Below, one piece after another: positions 1 through 6,219 of a DNA stretch of 16,082 nt (its first letter is position 1; every line of letters begins with the position of its first letter). This stretch comes from CAMEON01 sp045531965. GTDB lineage: Bacteria > Bacillota > Clostridia > Oscillospirales > CAG-272. The position numbers and the translations under genes are program-made. Where the stretch lies: NCBI GenBank assembly GCA_045531965.1, contig JAZSFA010000018.1, positions 1 to 16,082 of the forward strand, written 5' to 3'. Below the pieces are notes generated by a model. The model ran no database searches. It saw only the letters and a program-made list of their open reading frames with translations, and was not told where the DNA came from.

Positions 1-67
1 TACCTCCATCGTGGAGGGCGGCGCGCACGACGTCATTCAGAAGGAAAAGAGCAATGCGGTGAAGTGA
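1..67 (+). CDS. guaB: 3' end of a second, convergent guaB copy (partial, or assembly fold-back)
   Basis: Read from base 2 on the plus strand, this gives 21 codons and a TGA stop identical at every base to the 3' end of the minus-strand guaB (256-322). Identity runs to the first base of the window, so the copy may extend further left. It ends facing the full guaB tail to tail, with a terminator between them. Either the genome has two convergent guaB copies, or the contig edge folded back on itself. Only the C-terminal residues (…HDVIQKEKSNAVK) are visible, so nothing can be said about function or intactness. Confidence 0.5.
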   Translation, partial: TSIVEGGAHDVIQKEKSNAVK

Positions 68-73
68 TTTTTT

Positions 74-130
74 GTGGGGGAAACTTCTTTCAAGAAGTTT
101 TTCCCACGCCCCTTTCAAGAACTTTTAAGA
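74..130 (+). repeat. Palindromic intergenic element, copy 1a
   Basis: The arms GTGGGGGAAACTTCTT (74-89) and AAGAAGTTTTTCCCAC (92-107) pair around a TC loop with two G-T type positions. They are followed by the family tail CCTTTCAAGAACTTTTAA. It faces copy 1b across the terminator. It is a member of the repeat family also found at 2996-3064, 4526-4609, 7897-7956, 11181-11236, 15981-16045 and 16052-16082. Confidence 0.75.
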
Positions 131-151
131 GTAGTGTAAACAAGAAACCCG

Positions 152-181
152 CGCTGCCCCATGGGGGTGGGGCGTTTTTTT
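152..181 (+). terminator. Rho-independent terminator between the guaB tails
   Basis: GCCCC (156-160) pairs with GGGGC (169-173), extended by weaker pairs, and is followed directly by seven T residues (175-181) on the plus strand. It is nested inside a GTAAACA/TGTTTAC stem (136-142, 181-187). In this direction it would end a plus-strand guaB transcript. The minus-strand read-out has a poorer T tract (GGGTTTCTTG), so ending of the pyr operon here is plausible but less clear. Confidence 0.6.
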
Positions 182-192
182 GTTTACAGTAC

Positions 193-249
193 TGTAAAAA
201 GTTCTTGAAGGGGGGGTGGGGAAAACTTCTTGAAAGAAGTTTTCCCCAC
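193..249 (-). repeat. Palindromic intergenic element, copy 1b
   Basis: A perfect palindrome: GTGGGGAAAACTTCTT (216-231), loop GA, AAGAAGTTTTCCCCAC (234-249). On the plus strand it is preceded by the family tail GTTCTTGAAGGGGGG (201-215). It lies 6 nt past the guaB stop, so the end of the operon mRNA would fold into a 16-bp hairpin here. It is the inverted partner of copy 1a. Confidence 0.8.
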
Positions 250-255
250 AAAAAA

Positions 256-1767
256 TCACTTCACCGCATTGCTCTTTTCCTTCTGAATGACGTCGTGCGC
301 GCCGCCCTCCACGATGGAGGTAGCGGAAACGAGAGTCAGCACAGCCTTCTCCTGGAGCTCAGGGATGGTCAGCGCACCGCAGTTGCACATGGTGGACTTG
401 ACCTTGGCGAGAGACATAGCCACGTTGTCCTTCAGGCTACCTGCATAGGGCACGTAGGAATCCACGCCCTCCTCGAAGGACAGTTTCTTGTCGCCGCCCA
501 GGTCGTATCTCTGCCAGTTGCGGGCGCGGGCAGAGCCCTCGCCCCAGTATTCCTTGTAATAGGTACCGCCGATGGAGACCTTGTTGGAGGGAGATTCGTC
601 GAAGCGGGCAAAGTAGCGACCCAGCATGACAAAGTCGGCACCCATGGCGAGAGACAGGGTGATGTGGTGGTCGTAGACGATACCGCCGTCGGAGCAGACA
701 GGGATGTAGATGCCGGTCTCCTCATAGTAGCGGTCACGCTCCTGGCACACGTCGATCAGCGCGGTGGCCTGACCGCGACCGATGCCCTTGGTCTCACGGG
801 TGATGCAGATGGAGCCGCCGCCGATACCCACCTTGATGAAGTCTGCGCCGCAATCTGCCAGGAAGCGGAAGCCCGCGGCATCCACCACGTTACCCGCGCC
901 CACCTTCACGGTGTCGCCGTATTTCTCGCGGATCCAGGCAATGGTGCGCTTCTGCCACTCCGAGAAGCCCTCGGAGGAGTCGATGCACAGCACGTCCACA
1001 CCAGCCTCCACCAGAGCGGGGACGCGGTCGGCGTAGTCACGGGTGTTGATGCCCGCGCCCACCACGTATCTCTTGGAGGCATCCAGCAGCTCGTTGGGGT
1101 TCTGCTTGTGGGTGTCGTAGTCCTTGCGGAAGACAAAATAGCACAGTCTGCCGTCCTCGGAGACGATGGGCAGGGAGTTGAGCTTATGATCCCAGATGAT
1201 GTCGTTGGCGGTCTTCAGGGTCGTGCCCTCGGGCGCGGTGATGAGCTTGTCCAGGGGGGTCATGAATTCGGAAACCTTGGTGGCGGGATCCATACGGCTG
1301 ACGCGGTAGTCGCGACCGGTGACAATACCCACCAACTTGCCGTCGGCGGTGCCGTCGTCGGTGACAGCCATGGTGTTATGACCCGTCTTTTCCTTGAGAG
1401 CCACCACGTCTGCCATGGTCATGTCGGGGGAAAGGTTGGAATCGCTCTTGACAAAGCCTGCCTTGTGGGACTTGGCGCGTCTCACCATAGCAGCCTCGTC
1501 CTCGATGGTCTGGGAGCCGTAAATGAAAGAGACACCGCCCTCAGTGGCAAGAGCTACGGCAAGGCGGTCACCCGAAACCGCCTGCATGATGGCTGACACC
1601 ATGGGGATGTTCATTTCAATAGCGGGCTTCTCGCCTGCTTTCTTGTTGTACTTGACCAAAGGAGTCTTTAGTGAAACGTTCGCAGGGACGCACTCGGCGG
1701 AGGAGTACCCGGGGATGAGCAGATACTCGTTAAAGGTATGGGAGGGCTCGTTGATAAACTTAGCCAT
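256..1767 (-). CDS. guaB: IMP dehydrogenase
   Basis: Oxidises IMP to XMP with NAD+, the committing step of GMP synthesis; cytoplasmic, normally a tetramer. The protein has 503 residues. A (beta/alpha)8 barrel is interrupted by a CBS-type region at about residues 105-220 (TVTDDGT-like and KVSEFMTPLDKL stretches). The catalytic loop is GIGGGSICITRE with Cys321; CSDGGI lies near 358-363, MLGRYFARF near 381-389, and the Arg420-Tyr421 pair is in NWQRYD. The length and many blocks match, from memory, the Tritrichomonas foetus enzyme, including Lys312 and Glu433, which align with residues tied to mycophenolic acid insensitivity there. Start ATG at 1767 follows AAGGAG by 9 nt. It is the last gene of the pyr operon, 75 nt after pyrBI, and its 3' end is repeated in inverted form at the window edge. 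Confidence 0.96.
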   Translation of the reverse strand: MAKFINEPSHTFNEYLLIPGYSSAECVPANVSLKTPLVKYNKKAGEKPAIEMNIPMVSAIMQAVSGDRLAVALATEGGVSFIYGSQTIEDEAAMVRRAKSHKAGFVKSDSNLSPDMTMADVVALKEKTGHNTMAVTDDGTADGKLVGIVTGRDYRVSRMDPATKVSEFMTPLDKLITAPEGTTLKTANDIIWDHKLNSLPIVSEDGRLCYFVFRKDYDTHKQNPNELLDASKRYVVGAGINTRDYADRVPALVEAGVDVLCIDSSEGFSEWQKRTIAWIREKYGDTVKVGAGNVVDAAGFRFLADCGADFIKVGIGGGSICITRETKGIGRGQATALIDVCQERDRYYEETGIYIPVCSDGGIVYDHHITLSLAMGADFVMLGRYFARFDESPSNKVSIGGTYYKEYWGEGSARARNWQRYDLGGDKKLSFEEGVDSYVPYAGSLKDNVAMSLAKVKSTMCNCGALTIPELQEKAVLTLVSATSIVEGGAHDVIQKEKSNAVK

Positions 1768-1812
1768 GTCTTTATTCTCCTTTTTCGATTTGATGATTGA
1801 TTATGGTGGGGG

Positions 1813-1834
1813 GAGATGTCTCGCGGGACACCTC
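1813..1834 (-). promoter_or_regulatory. Hairpin in the pyrBI-guaB spacer
   Basis: On the minus strand GAGGTGTC and GACATCTC pair (8 bp with one G-U) around CCGCGA, beginning 8 nt after the pyrBI stop. A run of C follows rather than T, so it does not look like a Rho-independent terminator. It may be a processing or stability hairpin, or it may have no role. It is unrelated in sequence to the larger palindromic repeats. Confidence 0.4.
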
Positions 1835-1842
1835 AAGGGCAT

Positions 1843-2943
1843 TTAATTTTCGGTATATTTGGCCTTTTCCTCGCAATAGAGGCAACGGTAGATGCCATGC
1901 TCCAAATTGACGGGATAGTACACTTGATCCAGCTCCTGCTCCACGTTTGTAATGCAACGGGGATTATGGCACTTGATCACGTTCACCAGATAGTCGGCGG
2001 GATGAACCTTGGAGGGAGAGGGCTGATCCGTCTCCTGCAGGAGCTTGTAGATCAGCGCCATGCGGATGTACTTACCGCAGAGAGCCTGGCGGAAATAGCA
2101 GGCGCGGGGATCGTCATCCACCTTTACGCTGATCTCATTGACACGGGGCAGAGGATGGAGGATGGCCATATCGGTCTTGGCGCGCTCCAGCTTCTCGGGG
2201 GTCAGTACGTAGCTGTCCTTGAGCCGCTCGTACTCGTAGGGGTCAGCGAAACGCTCGCGCTGGATGCGGGTCATGTAGAGGATATCCAGCTCGGGGAGAG
2301 CGGCCTCCAGATCCACGGTCTCCTCGTAAGGGATACCGTCCTTGTCCATGACCTCGTACTTGATGTAGTCGGGAATCTTTAACTCGTCGGGGGAGATGAG
2401 GACAAAGCGCACGCCCTCGTAGCGGGACATGGCCTCAATGAGGGAGTGAACGGTGCGACCATACTTGAGGTCCCCGCAAAGGCCAATGGTCAGATGATCC
2501 AGTCTTCCCTTCTCGCGGGAGATGGTGAGCAGGTCGGTGAGGGTCTGGGTGGGATGGTTGTGACCGCCGTCACCCGCGTTGATGACGGGGATGGTGGCGT
2601 TCTGTGCCGCCACGAAAGGGGCACCGTCACGGGGATGGCGCATGGCGATGATGTCGGCGTAGCTACTGATAACCTTGGCGGAATCGGCGATCGTCTCACC
2701 CTTGAACGCTGAAGAACTGTTGGCTTCCGAGAAGCCAATGACCGATCCGCCCAGCTCCAACATAGCCGCCTCAAAGGAAAGACGGGTACGGGTGGAAGGC
2801 TCAAAGAACAGGGTTGCCAGCTTCTTGCCCTTACATACCTCTGCGTATTTGGCGGGGTTTTCAATGATATCGTTGGCGGTAGCGATCAGATCGTCCAACT
2901 CGGGGATGGACAGATCCAAAATACTGATCAAACTTCTGGGCAT
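1843..2943 (-). CDS. pyrB: Aspartate carbamoyltransferase catalytic chain fused to a PyrI zinc domain
   Basis: Forms N-carbamoyl-aspartate from carbamoyl phosphate and aspartate, the first committed step to UMP. The protein has 366 residues. The catalytic part (about 1-305) shows STRTR (50-54), the SSSAFKGET loop (76-84), HPTQT (130-134) and HPLPR (263-267). A linker leads to a C-terminal domain (about 313-366) with Cys325, Cys330, Cys354 and Cys357. That spacing (5, 24, 3) equals Cys109/114/138/141 of E. coli PyrI. The N-terminal nucleotide-binding allosteric domain of PyrI (about 100 residues) is missing. I place the start at ATG 2943, since AAGGA lies 7 nt before it; a TTG 18 nt further upstream lacks such a site. 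The neighbours are pyrE upstream and guaB downstream. Confidence 0.96.
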   Translation of the reverse strand: MPRSLISILDLSIPELDDLIATANDIIENPAKYAEVCKGKKLATLFFEPSTRTRLSFEAAMLELGGSVIGFSEANSSSAFKGETIADSAKVISSYADIIAMRHPRDGAPFVAAQNATIPVINAGDGGHNHPTQTLTDLLTISREKGRLDHLTIGLCGDLKYGRTVHSLIEAMSRYEGVRFVLISPDELKIPDYIKYEVMDKDGIPYEETVDLEAALPELDILYMTRIQRERFADPYEYERLKDSYVLTPEKLERAKTDMAILHPLPRVNEISVKVDDDPRACYFRQALCGKYIRMALIYKLLQETDQPSPSKVHPADYLVNVIKCHNPRCITNVEQELDQVYYPVNLEHGIYRCLYCEEKAKYTEN

Positions 2944-2995
2944 AAGGTATTCCTTTCTCAAAGCTACGATATACTGCTTTGCTTTTCAATATATC

Positions 2996-3064
2996 TTTTT
3001 TGAAGGTTCTTGAAGGGGGTCAAGGGGGAAACTTCTTGCAAGAAGTTTCCCCCTTGCGCTCTCC
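2996..3064 (-). repeat. Palindromic intergenic element, copy 2 (pyrE-pyrBI gap)
   Basis: A perfect loop-less palindrome of two 18-nt arms (3021-3038 and 3039-3056, CAAGGGGGAAACTTCTTG and its complement), followed on the minus strand by ACCCCCTTCAAGAACCTTC. It begins directly at the pyrE stop codon: TAA GGAGAGCGCAAGG. Copy 3 has almost the same junction behind pyrF. The rest of this 121-nt gap is AT-rich sequence leading to the pyrBI ribosome binding site. Confidence 0.85.
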
Positions 3065-3721
3065 TTATGCCTTGGCGCCGTAGACGGCGAGGTAGTTCTT
3101 GATACGGGTGACATTTTCCTCGTTGGCGGGGTCTTCCTCCAGGTACTCGATGATATCGTACACATCTACGATGGAGTACACGGGGAAGCCGAACTGCTCC
3201 TCGATCTCCTGCATGGCGCCCTTGTCGGTCTGACCCTTCTCCTTGCGGTCTACCATGATGAAGGTTGCAGCCACTTTGGTTCCCTCCACGTGGGAGAGGA
3301 TTTCCATGCTCTCGCGGATAGCGGTACCGGCGGTGATGACATCCTCGATGATGACGATCTCCTCACCGGGAGTGGGAACGTAGCCCACGAAGGTCCCGCC
3401 CTCGCCGTGATCCTTCACTTCTTTGCGATTGAAAAAGAAGGGCACGTTCAAGCCGTTCTTGGAGAGAGCCACGGCAGCGGACACCGACAGGGAGATGCCC
3501 TTGTAGGCGGGACCGTACAGCACGGCCTGCTTGGCGCCCAGCTTCTCGAAGTAAGCCTTGGCGTAGAACTCTCCCAGGGTAGCGATGTCACTACCGGTCT
3601 TGATCATACCGGCGTTGATGAAGTAGGGGATCTTGCGGCCGCTCTTAGCGGTGAAGTCACCGAACTTCAAGACCCCCGCGGATTGCAGGAACTCGATAAA
3701 TTCTCTCTTGTAGCTTTCCAT
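3065..3721 (-). CDS. pyrE: Orotate phosphoribosyltransferase
   Basis: Joins orotate and PRPP to give OMP, the fifth step of UMP synthesis; usually a cytoplasmic dimer. The protein has 218 residues, normal for the family. The PRPP-binding motif IIEDVITAGTA spans 124-134 and the flexible catalytic loop FNRKEVKDHGEGG lies at about 97-109. SGRKIPYFINAG near 27-38 is typical of the orotate-binding side. Start ATG 3721 is set by AAGGAG 8 nt upstream. Palindromic repeats sit on both sides (3021-3056 and 3758-3824), so the gene is not tightly coupled to the HAD gene upstream or to pyrBI downstream. Confidence 0.97.
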   Translation of the reverse strand: MESYKREFIEFLQSAGVLKFGDFTAKSGRKIPYFINAGMIKTGSDIATLGEFYAKAYFEKLGAKQAVLYGPAYKGISLSVSAAVALSKNGLNVPFFFNRKEVKDHGEGGTFVGYVPTPGEEIVIIEDVITAGTAIRESMEILSHVEGTKVAATFIMVDRKEKGQTDKGAMQEIEEQFGFPVYSIVDVYDIIEYLEEDPANEENVTRIKNYLAVYGAKA

Positions 3722-3757
3722 TTTTATATCTCCTTACATTTTGATTATATCATCATC

Positions 3758-3824
3758 GTAGGGGCGAACTGTGTTCGCCCGAAAAAGCAGGATAGCGGCT
3801 CGGGCGAACACAGTTCGCCCCTAC
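3758..3824. repeat. Double-hairpin repeat, GGGCGAAC family (HAD-pyrE gap)
   Basis: Two exact 24-nt inverted arms (3758-3781 and 3801-3824) are separated by a 19-nt spacer. Each arm is itself a small hairpin: GGGCGAAC, a 3-nt loop (TGT or ACA), GTTCGCCC. The whole unit therefore folds either as two small stems or as one 24-bp stem. The layout resembles paired REP/BIME units. The sequence differs from the CAAGG…CCTTG family found elsewhere in the window. Confidence 0.85.
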
Positions 3825-3848
3825 ACATCGATTGCCCTTACGGCATTT

Positions 3849-4502
3849 TTACGGAAGCAAAACCCTTTTCAGCGCATCCACGCTCTCGGCAATGGCATCC
3901 GCTCCCGCGGTCTCATGCTCTTCCCTGTCGCCGTAGCCGTACAGCACACCGATGGAAGGGAGTCCCACGGTCTTGGCACCGTCGATATCGTGATGCCGAT
4001 CCCCCACCATCACGGCGGTGGAAAGATCATTTACTCCCGCTCTGTCCAGAGCCTCGCGGATGACGTCGGCTTTGCTGTACCCGCGGGGAGCCTGCAACGC
4101 CACACCGCAGATATGGGTGAAGTAGCGCGCCAGCCCGAAGTGGTGCAGGATGCGCTCAGCAAATACTTGAGGCTTGGAGGTGGCCACCAGCAGGGTCTTT
4201 CCAGCGGCAGTCAGCTCGGACAGCAGGGTCTCAATGCCCTCGTAAACGGTATTCTCCGCCCAGCCTCGGTCGGCAAAATATTCCCGATAATAGACCACCG
4301 CCTCCGTAGCTTGCTCCTCGGTGAAGCCGTAGTATTCCATGAAGGAATCTATGAGCGGCGGGCCGATGAAGCGGTAGAGCTGAGTGCGGTCGGTCACGGT
4401 GATGCCGAAATGCGCTAGCGCATGAGCCACCGAATTGGTGATGCCCATGCCGGGGTCGGTCAGAGTACCGTCCAGATCAAACAGCATGTATGTCTTGTTC
4501 AT
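3849..4502 (-). CDS. HAD-family hydrolase (phosphoglycolate phosphatase / 5'-nucleotidase-like)
   Basis: A 217-residue haloacid dehalogenase subfamily IA phosphatase. Motif I is DLDGTLTD with nucleophile Asp9 and Asp11. The helical cap spans about 17-85 and contains RFIGPPL (44-50). Motif II is VATSKP (Thr108), motif III Lys144, and motif IV GDRHHDIDGA (167-176). It hydrolyses a phosphate monoester, but the substrate cannot be read from sequence. Its place between pyrF and pyrE suggests a pyrimidine nucleotide such as UMP or dUMP (inference); glycolate phosphatase is the other common assignment. ATG 4502 follows a modest AGGGAAG site. Palindromic repeats lie on both sides, so it may be an insertion into the pyr operon. 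Confidence 0.9.
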   Translation of the reverse strand: MNKTYMLFDLDGTLTDPGMGITNSVAHALAHFGITVTDRTQLYRFIGPPLIDSFMEYYGFTEEQATEAVVYYREYFADRGWAENTVYEGIETLLSELTAAGKTLLVATSKPQVFAERILHHFGLARYFTHICGVALQAPRGYSKADVIREALDRAGVNDLSTAVMVGDRHHDIDGAKTVGLPSIGVLYGYGDREEHETAGADAIAESVDALKRVLLP

Positions 4503-4525
4503 TGGTTCTTCCCTATTGCTTGTTT

Positions 4526-4609
4526 TTCAAAGTTTTTGGGAGTTCCAAGAACCTTTTTTTCAAAAAAGGTTCTTGGTGGGGTCAAGGGGTGAAACCCCTT
4601 GCGTTCTCC
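4526..4609 (-). repeat. Palindromic intergenic element, copy 3, compound (pyrF-HAD gap)
   Basis: Two hairpins lie side by side. CCAAGAACCTTTTTT (4545-4559) pairs with AAAAAAGGTTCTTGG (4562-4576) over a 2-nt loop. CAAGGGGT (4583-4590) pairs with ACCCCTTG (4594-4601) around GAA. They share the GGTTCTTGG segment, as if two family members had merged. The unit begins directly at the pyrF stop (TAA GGAGAACGCAAGG), nearly the same junction as behind pyrE. Confidence 0.85.
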
Positions 4610-5314
4610 TTAATCGCAGAACTCAGCCACGCATCTCTGATATGCGGCCACGGGATCGGCGGCGGCGGTGATGGGACGGCCCACCACGATGTAGTCGGAT
4701 CCGATCTTCTTGGCCTCCTCGGGGGTCATGACCCGCTTCTGGTCGCCCTTGTCGCCGTCAGCGAAGCGTACACCGGGGGTCACGGTCACAAAGCCCTCGC
4801 CGCATCTCTCGTGGACCTTGCCTGCCTCCAGGGGAGAACAGACCACGCCGTCCAAACCGGCGATTTTGGCGTTGTGGGCGTAGTGCATGACCACGTCAGC
4901 CACGGGATGGTCGATGAGCAGGTCGTTCGTCATATGCTCCTGGTCGGTGGAGGTGAGCTGGGTCACGGCGATCAGGATGGGGCGGGTACCGTCGGGACGG
5001 GTCAAACCCTCCAGAGCGGCCTCCATCATGGGGATGGTACCGCCGGCGTGAAGGTTGGTCATGTCCACGTCGAGGCGGGAGAGAACCGCCATAGACTTCT
5101 TGACGGTGTTGGGGATATCGTGGAGCTTGAGGTCGAGGAAGATCTTGTGGCCGCGGGCCTTGATCTCACGGACGATGGCGGGGCCCTCGGCGTAGTAGAG
5201 CTCCATGCCGATCTTCACGAAGGGCTTTCTGTCCAGGCCCTCGAAGAGATCGAGGAAGCTGAATACCTTTTCTGCGCTGTCAAAATCACAGGCTACGATG
5301 ACGTCTTTTCCCAT
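4610..5314 (-). CDS. pyrF: Orotidine 5'-phosphate decarboxylase
   Basis: Decarboxylates OMP to UMP, the last step of the pathway; a cytoplasmic dimer. The protein has 234 residues, typical of the bacterial short form. It shows ACDFDS near 8-13, Lys34 in FVKIGMELYY, and the catalytic DLKLHDIPNT with Asp61, Lys63 and Asp66. TPGVRF near 179 and the phosphate-binding end DYIVVGRPIT follow. Start ATG 5314 has AAAGGAG 10 nt upstream. The stop codon abuts palindromic element copy 3. The upstream gene is the esterase-like ORF, 89 nt away across a small hairpin. Confidence 0.97.
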   Translation of the reverse strand: MGKDVIVACDFDSAEKVFSFLDLFEGLDRKPFVKIGMELYYAEGPAIVREIKARGHKIFLDLKLHDIPNTVKKSMAVLSRLDVDMTNLHAGGTIPMMEAALEGLTRPDGTRPILIAVTQLTSTDQEHMTNDLLIDHPVADVVMHYAHNAKIAGLDGVVCSPLEAGKVHERCGEGFVTVTPGVRFADGDKGDQKRVMTPEEAKKIGSDYIVVGRPITAAADPVAAYQRCVAEFCD

Positions 5315-5368
5315 TTTTTGGTTTCTCCTTTATGTGTGTGTTTATTAACATTTTCATGCGGTCTACTC

Positions 5369-5397
5369 CTTTGCCTTCCCCAGCGGGGAAGGCAAAG
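5369..5397. repeat. 13-bp hairpin in the esterase-pyrF gap
   Basis: CTTTGCCTTCCCC (5369-5381) and GGGGAAGGCAAAG (5385-5397) pair perfectly around AGC. On the minus strand it begins 6 nt after the esterase stop and is followed by GAGTAGAC rather than T residues, so it is not a classic terminator. The sequence is unrelated to the other two palindrome types and may be a third dispersed family. Confidence 0.7.
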
Positions 5398-5403
5398 ATC
5401 GGG

Positions 5404-6210
5404 TCACTTACAGGTTTGCTCCGCCCAGTAAGCCGCCATCTCCACCCAGCGGGCGATCATGGGATCGTTCCAGTTGGGGTTGCCCATGTCGGTGATGGCG
5501 TTGCCCAAAGCGCAGCCGTGCTGGGCGTGGGGGAAGATGTGAAGCTCGTAGGGAACCCCCGCGTTAGCGTAGGCCATGGCGAAGTCCAACGAGTTGCGGG
5601 CATCCACCAGCTCGTCGTCGGCACTATGGACGATGAACACGGGGGAGCTGTCGGCACTCACGTGCTGATCCACGCTGACGTAATCCGTCTCTTCCTTGGT
5701 GGGGTCGTCCTTGCAGAGCAGATTCTTGATGCTGAAGCCGTGTCCCTTCATGCTGATGACGGGGTAGATGGGCATGATGCCCCGGGGCTTGTTGTAGCCG
5801 TGGGGAATATCCAGACCCTCGGTGGCCTCGGGACGGTTCCAGAACACACCCGCACAGGCGGTCAGATGGCCGCCCGCCGAGAAGCCCGTCACAAAGAGCT
5901 GGTCGGGGTCGATGCCGTATTTTTTCGCATTGTCCTTGATGTGCTTGATGGCGAGGGTCACTTCCCGCAGTTGGGCGGGGTAGGGCTCTTTTCTGCCCAC
6001 AGTATAGTGGAGCACGAAGCCGTTGTAGCCGTAGGGCATAAACGCCATGGCGATGGGCTCGCCCTCGCGGTCGGCGCAGACGCCGCCGTAGCCGCCCCCG
6101 GGGATCACGAGAATGGCTTTCCGCGTCTTACCGCCCACAGGCTCGGCAATATAGGTCTCCAGAAACACGTCGGGGTGTCCCTCGCGGAGGTTGATTACTT
6201 CATATTTCAT
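5404..6210 (-). CDS. Alpha/beta-hydrolase, esterase/lipase-like
   Basis: A 268-residue alpha/beta-hydrolase of the acetyl-xylan-esterase / BD-FAE-like type. The oxyanion loop is PGGGYGG (37-43). The nucleophile elbow is GFSAGGH with Ser111; Asp199 in SADDELV and His231 in AQHG complete a normal triad. No signal peptide or membrane segment is seen, so it should be cytoplasmic. The substrate is unknown; family members often remove acetyl groups from sugars or small esters. ATG 6210 lies 9 nt after the pyrD stop and its AGGTG site overlaps that stop, so it is translationally coupled to pyrD. It has no known step in UMP synthesis, and its position is the oddest in the operon. Confidence 0.88.
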   Translation of the reverse strand: MKYEVINLREGHPDVFLETYIAEPVGGKTRKAILVIPGGGYGGVCADREGEPIAMAFMPYGYNGFVLHYTVGRKEPYPAQLREVTLAIKHIKDNAKKYGIDPDQLFVTGFSAGGHLTACAGVFWNRPEATEGLDIPHGYNKPRGIMPIYPVISMKGHGFSIKNLLCKDDPTKEETDYVSVDQHVSADSSPVFIVHSADDELVDARNSLDFAMAYANAGVPYELHIFPHAQHGCALGNAITDMGNPNWNDPMIARWVEMAAYWAEQTCK

Positions 6211-6219
6211 GCGCTCACC

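Larger units (their letters stand above)
1..322. repeat. Gap-free giant imperfect palindrome around the guaB 3' ends
   Basis: Base i pairs with base 323-i without any gap, centred on CCCCATGGGG at 157-166. Bases 1-79 and 244-322 match perfectly (guaB tail plus 12 nt). Bases 80-149 against 174-243 carry nine mismatches (positions 80, 102, 108, 113, 127, 129, 134, 144, 148). The arms include the guaB tail, one palindromic intergenic element each, and a GTAAACA/TGTTTAC pair (136-142, 181-187). The symmetry is seen directly; its origin (duplication or artefact) is unresolved. Confidence 0.9.

Noticed and set aside
2944..3000. A separate promoter for pyrBI-guaB in the AT-rich stretch
   Set aside because: TTGACC and TATATT can be found but are about 24 bp apart; no properly spaced pair was seen.
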